Assembly: GCF_018598185.1 (NCBI RefSeq) | Contig: NZ_JAHESC010000057.1 | Coordinates: 1-41,813 of the forward strand | Source of the DNA: Dawidia soli | GTDB taxonomy: Bacteria > Bacteroidota > Bacteroidia > Cytophagales > Cyclobacteriaceae | Direction: 5' to 3' | DNA: 41,813 bases | Program-made: the position numbers and the translations under genes | The notes under the pieces: generated by a model | Database searches by the model: none | What the model was told of the DNA's origin: nothing | What the model saw: the letters and a program-made list of their open reading frames with translations, nothing else | Part shown: positions 33,446-41,813 of the stretch, piece after piece | Position numbering within the stretch: position 1 is the first letter of the stretch | Layout of the letters: every line of letters starts with the position of its first letter

Positions 33446-36400
33446 ATGTCAACTTTTACGCTAACTAGCATTAGCCTCGGCAACACGTGCCGGCGGGTGT
33501 ATATCCTGCTGCTGTTGTTGCTGGCTAACGTAGCGGCGCTCTTCGGTCAGGTCAATACCGGAGGCAGTGCTACGACGGCAAATCACCAAAAGCAGATTGT
33601 GGGGTACATCACCAACTGGGATGCCTGGAAAAGCTCGGCGCACGGTGTGCCGGGCGCGGGTGCCTACACCCACCTCAACATTGACTATTCCAAGTACACC
33701 ATTCTGAATTTTTCGTTCTTCGGTGTGGCCAAAGACGGCTCGCTGCACAGCGGCGACTACCGCAACAAGCTTATCTACCAGCCAGGCTCCGTTCAGGAAC
33801 CCGCGCCCATCCTGCACGGTGGTGTGTACGACAGCTGGGACATGCACCTGATGTTCGGTGAGCTGGAGTATAAATACGACTTCGCCGACGCCCGTGTACA
33901 AGCCGCCGGTTTTGTGGCAGACGGTGCCGGCTGGAGAAATACCAAAACCACGCTGACCGGTCCGATGCCGGTGCCGCTGAAGAAAGAAGGCGGTGCGAAA
34001 GGCATTCTCGAGATGGCGCACGAACGCAACGTAAAAGTTGTCGCGTCTATCGGTGGCTGGAGCATGTGTAAGCACTTCCCGGAAATGGCGGCCGATGCCA
34101 CGAAGCGCGCGCGCTTTGTAGCAGACTGTCAGCGCCTGATCGGGTTAGGCTTTGACGGTATCGACCTGGACTGGGAATACCCGGGTCCGTATGCCGGCAT
34201 GAACTTTACCGGAAGCCAGGCCGACTTCGCCAACTTCACCACGCTCGTGCAGCAGATCCGCGCAGCCATCGGCCCGGACAAGCTGATCACGGCAGCCTTT
34301 ACGGCCGACCCCGCAAAGCTGGCAGGCCTTCAGTGGTCTACGCTGGCGAACGTGATGAGCTACTTCAACATGATGACGTACGACTACAACGGGGGCTGGT
34401 CGGGAAAAGCCGGTCACAACTCGCCGTTGTATGATTACCCTAACCAGGAGTTTGCCAACTTCAGCTGGGATGCCTGCTACCGTGCCCTGGTGAATCTGGG
34501 TGTACCCGCGAACAAGATCAACATGGGGGCTGCTTTCTATGGCCGTGGTGTGGTAACACAAGGCACCGCCGCGCTGAACGCACCCACACAGAAGGTACAA
34601 CGCACGGTTGACCCTGACGGTCCGATCAGCTCCGCTGCCGACTTCACCAACTGGTCAGCACACGAAGGCACACCGTATTACGAATATATCCGCCAGAACA
34701 AGTCCGGCTGGACAGAGCACTGGGACGACAACGCCAAGGTGCCGTACCTTACCAAAGGAAACTACTTCCTGAGCTACGACAACGAACAGTCTATCGGCCT
34801 GAAGGCCCAATACGTAGTAGACAAAGGCCTGAGCGGTGTGATCGTATGGACCGTATACGAAGACCTCGAGATCGGCGGCTCGGCAACGACCTTTGGTCCG
34901 AAGCTGGTGCGCTACTCGTCTGTAAAGTCACCGCTGGTCAACAAGATCAACGAAGTCTTCGCACTGGGCAACACCGGCATGCCGACGGTTTCTATCACCG
35001 CGCCTGCAAACAACGCCGTGGTAGCCCCGGGTTCATCGGTTGTCATAAACGCTACGGCCAACGACCCGAACGGCAGCATTGCGAAAGTAGAATTCCTGTT
35101 AGACGGTACAAAGGTAGGCGAGGATGCCTCCTCACCGTACAGCTTTACGATCAACTCCCTGGCGGCGGGTACACACGCCATCCAGGCGAAAGCCACCGAC
35201 AACAGCGGCAACACGGCTACAGCCTCCGTATCGGTCATTGCCGGTACCGCCAGCGCACCGACCGTATCGATCCAATCGCCGACTTCAGGCGCGAGCTATA
35301 CAGCCGGTGCATCGGTAACGATCACTGCTTCAGCCACAGACGCTGACGGTACCATCGCCCGCGTTGAGTTCTTCCAGGGTACGACCAAGCTGGGCGAAGC
35401 GACGGCACAGCCTTACAGCTATACCTGGGCCGGCGCAGGCGCGGGGAGCTACTCGCTGACCGCCAAGGCTACCGACAACAGCGGCCTTTCGACCACGTCT
35501 TCTGCAGTAAGCATCACGGTAACAGGTTCGAGCTGCACGGCACCGGAATGGAAAGCCAGCGATGTATACACCGGCAACGCGGAAGTATCGCGCAACGGCA
35601 ACAAATACCAGGCACGCTGGTGGACACAAGGAGAGGATCCTGCGCTGAAGAGCGGCCCGGATGACGTGTGGAAACTGATCGGCCCCTGCGGTGGCGGACC
35701 AACAAACGCCAACCCGGTGGCAACGCTGACGGCTCCGGCCAACGGTGCCGCGTATACCGCGCCTGCATCGGTGACGCTGACGGCTACCGCTACTGACAGC
35801 GACGGCTCGATCAGCAAAGTAGAGTTCTATAACGGCGCCAGCCTGGTGGGCACTGCTACCAGCAGCCCGTATACCGTTACCTGGTCAAACGTTACCGCCG
35901 GCACGTATGCCCTTTCTGCAAAGGCTACTGACAACGCTGGTGGTACCGGTACATCGTCTACCGTATCTATCACTGTTACGGGCGGTACCGGCAACAACGG
36001 TTCATTCAAAGTGGTAGGCTACATGCCGTCCTGGCAAGGTACGCCGGATGATATCCAATACGATAAAGTTACGCACATCAACTACTCGTTCATTCGTCCG
36101 ACAACCAGCGGTGGCCTGACCGCCATCGATAACACCGGCAAACTGTCACAGATCGTATCGCGTGCGCATGCCGCGGGCGTAAAAGTCGGTATTGCGGTGG
36201 GTGGCTGGAGCGACCTGAACAACACCGACTTCCAGGTGATGGCGGCGAGCGCTTCGACCCGCACCACATTCGTCAACAACCTGTTGTCGCTGCTCAACAC
36301 ACATCAACTGGACGGTGTCGACCTCGACTGGGAATATCCGGTGGAGGGACAAGACCCTGCGAACTTCGCCACGCTGATGACCCAGTTGGGCAATGCCCTG

Positions 36401-37654
36401 CACGCACAAGGTAAATTCCTGACAGCGGCCGTATCGGCCCAGGGATACTATGCGAACGGTGTTCTGCCGGCCGTGTTCACGGCGGTTGACTTCCTGAACA
36501 TCATGGTATACGACGGTGGCAGCGGTGCCGATCACTCGCCGTACAGCTATGCCGTCTCTTCGCTTGACTACTGGGCCGGTCGAGGCCTGCCTGCCGCGAA
36601 GACGGTACTGGGTGTTCCTTTCTACGCACGTCCCTCGTGGAAAACGTTCCGTACGCTGGTAAACGAAGGTGCAAACCCGAACCTGGATACCTACAACGGC
36701 GACTACTACAACGGTATCAATACCATCAAGCAAAAGACGAACCTGGCGTTCGATCGCAACCTGGGGGGTATCATGATCTGGGAACTGTCGCAAGACGCGA
36801 CCGGCAACAACTCCCTGCTGACGGCGATCGACCAGGTTGTCGATGCCCGCAACGGCGGCAACAATGGCAACACACCGCCTACGGTCAGCATCACGGCTCC
36901 GGCCAACGGCACTTCTGCGGCAGCACCGGCAACGGTAACCATCCAAGCCACTGCTTCGGACAATGTCGCCGTTACTAAAGTGGAGTTCTTCCAGAACGGC
37001 TCGAAGCTGGGCGAAGACACATCGTCGCCATACGCTTATACCTGGAGTGGCATTGCCGCCGGCACTTATACACTGACGGCCGTCGCGACCGACAACCAGG
37101 GCGCCTCCACTACTTCGTCTGCTGTTAGCCTCACCGTAACCGGCGGCACGTCGGGTTGCGGCGGTGTGCCGCAGTATGTAGAGAACGGGGGTTATGTCGC
37201 CGGCAGCATTGTACAAAACCAAGGCAGCCAGTATGAATGTAAGCCTTACCCGTTCTCGGGCTGGTGTAACGGCGCGTCGTGGGCGTATGCTCCGGGCACC
37301 GGTACGTACTGGACCGATGCATGGGTGCTGAAAGGAAGCTGTGGCGCGGCAGCCCGCACCGCAGAAGCTTCTGCAGCAACCCTGACGGTAACAGAAGAGA
37401 AAGGAGTGACGCTCTATCCGAACCCGGGCAAAGCGGGTGAAAGTGCCACGGCGTCGTTCACGTTCGAATCGGCTCCCGGCGCCGTGCAGGTTACGCTGAA
37501 GAATGTAAATGGCACCGACGTGCACCGCCAGCACTTTGGTGACACCGGCAAAAGCCAGGTAACGGTGACGTTGCCGCCGTTACCAAGAGGCCTCTACATC
37601 TTCCACGTGAAGACAAGCCAGCGGGTCTGGACGAAGAAATACATCATCGAATAA
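33446..37654 (+). CDS. Secreted two-catalytic-domain GH18 chitinase with T9SS tail
   Basis: A 1402-residue enzyme. Signal peptide about 17-36 (YILLLLLLANVAALFG). GH18 domain 1 (about 48-505) has FDGIDLDWEYPG with acid/base Glu244. Ig-like domains of the PTVSITAPANN type lie at about 510-600, 602-692 and 752-845. A CBM5/12 chitin-binding module (about 694-750, NGNKYQARWWTQGEDP) sits between the second and third. GH18 domain 2 (about 851-1138) has LDGVDLDWEYP with Glu963. A fourth Ig-like domain (1146-1232), a Cys-containing aromatic module (1236-1300, YECKPYPFSGWCNG) and a T9SS type A sorting tail (about 1318-1402, LYPNPGKAG to WTKKYIIE) follow. Both catalytic motifs DxxDxDxE are intact, similar in plan to ChiA of Flavobacterium johnsoniae. 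Exported by T9SS; degrades chitin outside the cell. Confidence 0.95.
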   Translation: MSTFTLTSISLGNTCRRVYILLLLLLANVAALFGQVNTGGSATTANHQKQIVGYITNWDAWKSSAHGVPGAGAYTHLNIDYSKYTILNFSFFGVAKDGSLHSGDYRNKLIYQPGSVQEPAPILHGGVYDSWDMHLMFGELEYKYDFADARVQAAGFVADGAGWRNTKTTLTGPMPVPLKKEGGAKGILEMAHERNVKVVASIGGWSMCKHFPEMAADATKRARFVADCQRLIGLGFDGIDLDWEYPGPYAGMNFTGSQADFANFTTLVQQIRAAIGPDKLITAAFTADPAKLAGLQWSTLANVMSYFNMMTYDYNGGWSGKAGHNSPLYDYPNQEFANFSWDACYRALVNLGVPANKINMGAAFYGRGVVTQGTAALNAPTQKVQRTVDPDGPISSAADFTNWSAHEGTPYYEYIRQNKSGWTEHWDDNAKVPYLTKGNYFLSYDNEQSIGLKAQYVVDKGLSGVIVWTVYEDLEIGGSATTFGPKLVRYSSVKSPLVNKINEVFALGNTGMPTVSITAPANNAVVAPGSSVVINATANDPNGSIAKVEFLLDGTKVGEDASSPYSFTINSLAAGTHAIQAKATDNSGNTATASVSVIAGTASAPTVSIQSPTSGASYTAGASVTITASATDADGTIARVEFFQGTTKLGEATAQPYSYTWAGAGAGSYSLTAKATDNSGLSTTSSAVSITVTGSSCTAPEWKASDVYTGNAEVSRNGNKYQARWWTQGEDPALKSGPDDVWKLIGPCGGGPTNANPVATLTAPANGAAYTAPASVTLTATATDSDGSISKVEFYNGASLVGTATSSPYTVTWSNVTAGTYALSAKATDNAGGTGTSSTVSITVTGGTGNNGSFKVVGYMPSWQGTPDDIQYDKVTHINYSFIRPTTSGGLTAIDNTGKLSQIVSRAHAAGVKVGIAVGGWSDLNNTDFQVMAASASTRTTFVNNLLSLLNTHQLDGVDLDWEYPVEGQDPANFATLMTQLGNALHAQGKFLTAAVSAQGYYANGVLPAVFTAVDFLNIMVYDGGSGADHSPYSYAVSSLDYWAGRGLPAAKTVLGVPFYARPSWKTFRTLVNEGANPNLDTYNGDYYNGINTIKQKTNLAFDRNLGGIMIWELSQDATGNNSLLTAIDQVVDARNGGNNGNTPPTVSITAPANGTSAAAPATVTIQATASDNVAVTKVEFFQNGSKLGEDTSSPYAYTWSGIAAGTYTLTAVATDNQGASTTSSAVSLTVTGGTSGCGGVPQYVENGGYVAGSIVQNQGSQYECKPYPFSGWCNGASWAYAPGTGTYWTDAWVLKGSCGAAARTAEASAATLTVTEEKGVTLYPNPGKAGESATASFTFESAPGAVQVTLKNVNGTDVHRQHFGDTGKSQVTVTLPPLPRGLYIFHVKTSQRVWTKKYIIE

Positions 37655-37664
37655 CATTCACTAT

Positions 37665-37702
37665 AAAAAAAGAAGAGCGGAGCAATCCCTCTTCTTTTTT
37701 TT
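37665..37702 (+). terminator. Intrinsic terminator between the two chitinase genes
   Basis: A-tract plus GAAGAG (37665-37677) pairs with CTCTTC plus a T-run (37689-37702), leaving an 11-base loop. It starts 10 bases after the first chitinase stop. The A/T flanks make it able to work in both directions. Confidence 0.85.
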
Positions 37703-37730
37703 CCTATAAACACATAACCCTATAACATCT

Positions 37731-40700
37731 ATGAAACGTAAACTTTTACTGGTATGCTGGTGCCTGCTGGTGACGGTGCTGGCCTACGGGCAGTACTCGT
37801 TCCCGAGCTGCTGGACACCGTGGACGCCCAACGCCGCGGGGTATCCCGGCGGTACGAAGGTGTCGTACAAGAACGGAAACTACGAAGCAAAATGGTCAAC
37901 CATTACCGAGCCCGGTACAACGGGCGATTGGACTTTAGTGAGCAAGTGTGGCGACGGTGGCATCGGCGGTGATTATACCGGTCCGCAACGTATCATCGGC
38001 TATCTGCCGTACTGGGTGCCCGACTTTGATTTCAAGACCTTTGACCCGGGCACTGTCAATCACATCAATATTGCCTTTAACCTGTTTCAGCAGAACAACA
38101 ACAACTACAACAGCAGCAACTTCGCGTCCATTGCATGGGGTTCGTTTCACAACCGCAAGGTGGACTCGATCCTGTTCGACAACGGTGTGCTGGCCCGGGC
38201 GCATGCAAAAGGTACGACAGTATCCGTCGCCATCGGTGGCGCTACCGACTTTGCCTTTCTGTGGCTGCTGACCCAATACTATAACAACGATGCGAAGCTG
38301 GAAGAGATGGCAAGCTTTATTGCCAGCTATGTCAACGCCAAGGGCATCGACGGAGTCGACCTCGACCTGGAGTGCTGGTGGCCCGATGCGACGATCTCCG
38401 GCACGACCGAGCAAGGCGGCCGTGTACGTGGCGACAAGTGGGGAGGCCCCGACCAGGGACCACACCCGGCGGCTGTCGGCCTGACGCGTCTGGCGCAGAA
38501 GCTGCGCCAAAAGATGCCGAACAAACTGCTGTCGGCGGCGGTGTTCGGCACTTCCTACTATGGCAACAACTATGACGATGCACTGGCCCAACACCTTGAC
38601 TGGGTCGGCCTTATGACATACGACTTCACCGGTTCATGGAATACATCACCCGTCGGTCCGCATGCCGCACTGTACAAAGTGCCCCTGGGAACATACCAGG
38701 GTCAGACGGCCGACAACCCGATCTATTCTGCAGAAGACGCCCTCGAATACTGGATGGGTATGGCACCTGCCGCCTGGAACCACGACGGCGGCTTTAATGT
38801 ACAAAAGGCCAAGCTGTGCATCGGCGTGCCTTTCTACGGTTACGACCTTTCTACCCGCAAGCCTGACAACGCCAACGGCTTTGTGGCACCGAAGTGGAAA
38901 GAGATCGTAGCGGCTTATCCGAATGCGGCCACCAGCTTCGATCCGCAGGATTCGCGTCAACTGGGTGGCTACATCGGTGCCAACGGCAAAAAGATCTATT
39001 ATGAAACTCCGAAAGGCGCCGCCGAGAAGATCAAATATACCAAGCGCTTTGGTCACCAGGGAGTTATTATCTGGGAGCTCACGGGAGACACCGGCTACAA
39101 CAGCGGCTCAAGCTTGCTGAAAGCCATAAATGATGCGGGGGGTGTTGTGGTCGACCCGGCACCGACGGTCAGCATGACAAGTCCTGCGAACAATGCCACG
39201 TTTGCTCCCGGCGCGAACATTACCATCACGGCTACCGCGTCTGATAACGGTACCGTCACAAAGGTTCAATTCTTCCAGGGCACTACGCTGCTGGGAGAGG
39301 ATGCCTCGGCGCCGTATTCGTATACCTGGAACAACGTGCCGCAAGGTTCGTATACACTGACGGCCAAAGCCACCGACGAAAAAGGCGGTGTCGGTACATC
39401 GGCCGGAGTACTGATCGGTGTGGGCAATGCCAACCCCGTTGTCAGCATCACGGCGCCGGCCGCGAACGCTACGTTTACCGCGCCGGCATCGGTAACGATC
39501 ACCGCCACGGCGACGGACGCCGACGGCACGATCAGCAAAGTAGCGTTCCACCACGGCACGACGTTGTTGGGTGAAGATGACACAGCGCCGTATTCGTATA
39601 CCTGGACGAACGTCGCCGCCGGAAGCTATACGCTCACGGCAAAGGCGTACGATAACGCGGGGGGAGTAGGAACTTCCACGGACGTTGCCATCACGGTTTC
39701 CGCAGTCAACACGTGTACCGCCCCGGCATGGACGGCGACGGGCACGTACACCAGCGGCGCCGAGGTATCGCGTAACGGCAACCGGTACCAGGCCCGTTGG
39801 TGGACACAAGGGGAGGACCCGGCGGTGAAGAGCGGCCCGGACGATGTATGGAAACTGCTTGGCCCGTGTGGCTCGACCAACGTCAACCCGACGGTGGCGA
39901 TTACCGCGCCGGCAGCCAACGCTACCTTTACCGCGCCGGCCACCGTCTCGATCGCGGCTTCGGCCAGCGATGCGGACGGTACTGTCGCGAACGTAGAGTT
40001 TTTCCAGGGATCGGTAAAGCTGGGCGAGGACAACAGTGCTCCCTATACATTCTCCTGGGCAAATGTGGCTGCAGGAACGTATGCCCTTACGGCACGCGCT
40101 ACCGACAATGCCGGCGGCGTAACGACCTCGGCAGCTATCAACATTACCGTCAATGGCACCCAGACCAATACCCCGCCCGTGACGGCCGTGACGGCTCCGG
40201 CACAAGGTGCCTCGTTCACCACCCCGGCATCGATCACGATCACGGCCACCGCTACGGACAGCGACGGTACCATTAACCGCGTGGAATTCTATCAAGGCAC
40301 TACCTTGTTGGGTGCCGACACCAGCAGCCCATACAGCGTTACGTGGACAAACGTTGCTGCAGGTTCGTATACGCTTTCGACCCGGGCTTTTGACAACAGT
40401 GGTGCCAGTGGCACATCGTCGTCTGTCACCGTTACGGTAACGGGCGGTACGGATAACTGTGCGTCCATTGCGCAATACACGGAAAACGGTGGTTATGTTG
40501 CTGGCAGCAAAGTAAAGAATGCCGGTGCGCAGTATGAGTGTAAGGAATACCCATTCTCCGGATGGTGTAACGGTGCCGCCTGGGCCTACGCTCCGGGTAC
40601 CGGCGCTTACTGGAGCGACGCCTGGATCCTGAAGGGGAGCTGTGGCGCCAGCGCACGCGCGGCTTCTCCTGAAACATCGGTCTCTATTTCCGACGCGGAT

Positions 40701-40961
40701 GCCACCGGGCTTATGCTGGCACCGAATCCGGTGGCGGAAGGAGAACGGCAATCGTTGACGCTCAGCTTTGATGCTGCGCCGGGCCGCACACGCGTAATGC
40801 TGAAAGACATGAATGGTCGCGCGGTGGCTGACGTCGACCTGGGCGTTGTACGCCAGACCGTGCAAACCGTTGAACTGCCGGCATTGCCGGCGGGCATGTA
40901 CCTAGTGCGTGTTCAAGGCGAGCAGAAAACCTGGCTGAAGAAGTATCTGGTGAAGGAATAA
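37731..40961 (+). CDS. Secreted GH18 chitinase with chitin-binding modules and T9SS tail
   Basis: A 1076-residue enzyme. Signal peptide about 1-20 (LLLVCWCLLVTVLAYG). An N-terminal CBM5/12-like module (about 25-72, CWTPWTPNAAGYPGGTKVSY) precedes the GH18 domain (about 85-465) with IDGVDLDLECWW, catalytic Glu214. Two Ig-like domains (about 480-660), a CBM5/12 (about 662-718, NGNRYQARWWTQGEDP), two more Ig-like domains (about 720-905), the Cys-containing aromatic module (about 908-970, YECKEYPFSGWCNG) and a T9SS sorting tail (about 985-1076, LMLAPNPVAEG to WLKKYLVKE) follow. Its CBM and tail-side modules are almost identical to those of the upstream chitinase, showing module duplication. The terminator between them gives it a separate transcript. 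Confidence 0.95.
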   Translation: MKRKLLLVCWCLLVTVLAYGQYSFPSCWTPWTPNAAGYPGGTKVSYKNGNYEAKWSTITEPGTTGDWTLVSKCGDGGIGGDYTGPQRIIGYLPYWVPDFDFKTFDPGTVNHINIAFNLFQQNNNNYNSSNFASIAWGSFHNRKVDSILFDNGVLARAHAKGTTVSVAIGGATDFAFLWLLTQYYNNDAKLEEMASFIASYVNAKGIDGVDLDLECWWPDATISGTTEQGGRVRGDKWGGPDQGPHPAAVGLTRLAQKLRQKMPNKLLSAAVFGTSYYGNNYDDALAQHLDWVGLMTYDFTGSWNTSPVGPHAALYKVPLGTYQGQTADNPIYSAEDALEYWMGMAPAAWNHDGGFNVQKAKLCIGVPFYGYDLSTRKPDNANGFVAPKWKEIVAAYPNAATSFDPQDSRQLGGYIGANGKKIYYETPKGAAEKIKYTKRFGHQGVIIWELTGDTGYNSGSSLLKAINDAGGVVVDPAPTVSMTSPANNATFAPGANITITATASDNGTVTKVQFFQGTTLLGEDASAPYSYTWNNVPQGSYTLTAKATDEKGGVGTSAGVLIGVGNANPVVSITAPAANATFTAPASVTITATATDADGTISKVAFHHGTTLLGEDDTAPYSYTWTNVAAGSYTLTAKAYDNAGGVGTSTDVAITVSAVNTCTAPAWTATGTYTSGAEVSRNGNRYQARWWTQGEDPAVKSGPDDVWKLLGPCGSTNVNPTVAITAPAANATFTAPATVSIAASASDADGTVANVEFFQGSVKLGEDNSAPYTFSWANVAAGTYALTARATDNAGGVTTSAAINITVNGTQTNTPPVTAVTAPAQGASFTTPASITITATATDSDGTINRVEFYQGTTLLGADTSSPYSVTWTNVAAGSYTLSTRAFDNSGASGTSSSVTVTVTGGTDNCASIAQYTENGGYVAGSKVKNAGAQYECKEYPFSGWCNGAAWAYAPGTGAYWSDAWILKGSCGASARAASPETSVSISDADATGLMLAPNPVAEGERQSLTLSFDAAPGRTRVMLKDMNGRAVADVDLGVVRQTVQTVELPALPAGMYLVRVQGEQKTWLKKYLVKE

Positions 40962-40982
40962 CAGGTTTTGCGCCTGAAAAAG

Positions 40983-41033
40983 GGCAAACGGCGGTAACCT
41001 TATCAAGGATACAAGCCGTTTGCCTTCATTTTT
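40983..41033 (+). terminator. Terminator after the second chitinase gene
   Basis: Perfect 10-base arms GGCAAACGGC (40983-40992) and GCCGTTTGCC (41015-41024), with an inner CCTT/AAGG stem in the loop, followed by TTCATTTTT. It starts 21 bases after the stop codon. Confidence 0.8.
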
Positions 41034-41086
41034 GATCCACCCAGCCGACCAAGTTTACAAGCTGTGCATTAGTTAAGAAAAAGTCG

Positions 41087-41094
41087 TACCTTTG
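41087..41094 (+). promoter_or_regulatory. -7 element of the rpoD promoter
   Basis: TACCTTTG is an exact TAnnTTTG match. A weak TGTG lies 20 bases upstream. It predicts a leader of about 195 bases before the rpoD ATG. Confidence 0.5.
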
Positions 41095-41295
41095 CTGGGA
41101 AAAATTTGCAATACTCGGAACTTCTTGGCCATTTTATCCATTGTCATACTGCCCACCTTTACCGCTACGGCCGCGAACTATTCGACAAGTGTCGACAATC
41201 CACGGAGTAAACCTTTTTATTAAACCATCGTTCTTAGAGACGAATCATTTTTCATTGACTTCAACGAAATAAAATAACATACCACACAGGCTGCA

Positions 41296-41813
41296 ATGAG
41301 ACAATTAAAGATCAGCAAGCAAATCACGAACCGCGAAAGCCAGTCGCTCGACAAGTATTTACAGGAAATTGGGAAGGTAGATCTGATCACATCAGACATG
41401 GAGGTAGAGCTTGCCAAAAGAATTCGCGAAGGCGATCCGTTGGCGCTGGAAAAGCTGACCAAAGCAAACCTCCGGTTTGTGGTGTCCGTAGCCAAACAAT
41501 ATCAGAACAACGGATTGACCCTGGGTGACCTGATCAACGAAGGCAACCTGGGCCTGATCAAAGCCGCACAGCGTTTTGATGAAACCCGTGGTTTTAAGTT
41601 CATTTCCTATGCCGTATGGTGGATCCGCCAGTCGATCATGCAAGCGTTGGCGGAGCAGTCGCGTATCGTGCGTTTGCCGCTGAACCGCGTGGGATCGCTG
41701 AACAAGATCTCCAAGACCTTCTCCGATCTGGAGCCGACGTTCCACCGCGAGCCGTCACCGGAAGATATGGCCGAGGTGCGGGAAGTCGCCTCGGAAGAGC
41801 TTTCGGCCCCCCC
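41296..41813 (+). CDS. rpoD: Primary sigma factor RpoD (partial, runs off window)
   Basis: Starts [20 protein letters not shown] at 41296; 172 residues are visible before the window ends. Region 1.2 ([16 protein letters not shown]) comes directly at the N terminus, with no region 1.1, as in Bacteroidota RpoD (about 287 residues). Region 2 is nearly invariant: [52 protein letters not shown] and [15 protein letters not shown]. Region 3 begins after that. It is the housekeeping sigma factor recognising the TAnnTTTG promoters seen in this window. Confidence 0.97.
   Translation, partial: MRQLKISKQITNRESQSLDKYLQEIGKVDLITSDMEVELAKRIREGDPLALEKLTKANLRFVVSVAKQYQNNGLTLGDLINEGNLGLIKAAQRFDETRGFKFISYAVWWIRQSIMQALAEQSRIVRLPLNRVGSLNKISKTFSDLEPTFHREPSPEDMAEVREVASEELSAP

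Larger units (their letters stand above)
40962..41295. other. Intergenic region between chitinase and rpoD
   Basis: 334 bases. It holds the chitinase terminator (40983-41033), the rpoD -7 element (41087-41094) and a leader of about 190 bases. A 32-codon frame (TTG at 41125 to TAA at 41223) with a hydrophobic start is present but has no usual start codon. Confidence 0.6.

Noticed and set aside
36146-37534. Minus-strand open frame (462 codons) inside the first chitinase gene
   Set aside because: Same effect: a shadow of the GH18 coding strand with no recognisable motif.
34975-40440. Repeated segments suggesting a CRISPR or satellite array
   Set aside because: The repeats are about 90 codons long, differ in sequence, and correspond to in-frame Ig-like domains.
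39108-40865. Long minus-strand open frame (585 codons) inside the second chitinase gene
   Set aside because: It is antisense to repeated Ig-like domains in high-GC DNA; it is rich in Arg and Cys, has no domain pattern, and the plus strand encodes a clear GH18 enzyme.

Overview
The window reads as a chromosomal segment of a Bacteroidota bacterium, probably a Cytophagales-type soil or freshwater glider (genus inferred only; Chryseolinea/Ohtaekwangia-like organisms fit). Signs are two large chitinases with type IX secretion (T9SS) tails, a Reg_prop beta-propeller sensor kinase with a LytTR regulator, an FtsX permease with its PadR partner, a short RpoD, promoter elements of the TAnnTTTG class, and few clear Shine-Dalgarno sites. 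No tRNA, rRNA, CRISPR, transposase or prophage gene was seen.

Layout. 1-1707 (minus): a cut-off response regulator, then an ECF sigma factor, a small anti-sigma-like protein and a ClpP-type protease in one operon. 1907-4490 (plus): a SpoIIAA/STAS-like protein and a TPR-containing histidine kinase. 4671-10127 (plus): a tightly overlapping three-gene SMC-like complex of the MksF-MksE-MksB (JetA-JetB-JetC) type with no JetD/MksG nuclease gene. 10135-16763 (minus): PadR plus FtsX-like permease, an OmpR/histidine kinase pair, and a UspA-like protein with a bestrophin-like channel. 16902-20022: an Xre regulator divergent from a half-size HsdS and an HsdM-like protein whose catalytic NPPF motif is replaced, with no HsdR. 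20068-21884: a diacylglycerol kinase-family gene translationally coupled to an App1-type phosphatidate phosphatase. 21888-24374: a stand-alone receiver, a NarL-type regulator and a PAS histidine kinase. 24438-28924: purT, an ECF sigma factor with an unrecognised membrane protein, a broken NtrC-type regulator, a TerB-like protein and an SDR. 29039-33268: the propeller/LytS-type kinase and its LytTR regulator. 33446-40961: two multidomain GH18 chitinases. 41296-end: the start of rpoD.

The loci most worth attention are the regulator/half-HsdS/degenerate-HsdM cassette, which looks like a restriction-modification system turned into something else, and the condensin-like operon without its nuclease. 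The window is dominated by signalling genes (six response regulators counting one broken and one partial, four histidine kinases, two ECF sigma factors). The propeller kinase and LytTR regulator just upstream of the chitinases are reasonable candidates to control them. All functional statements are from reading the sequence; no database search was run.
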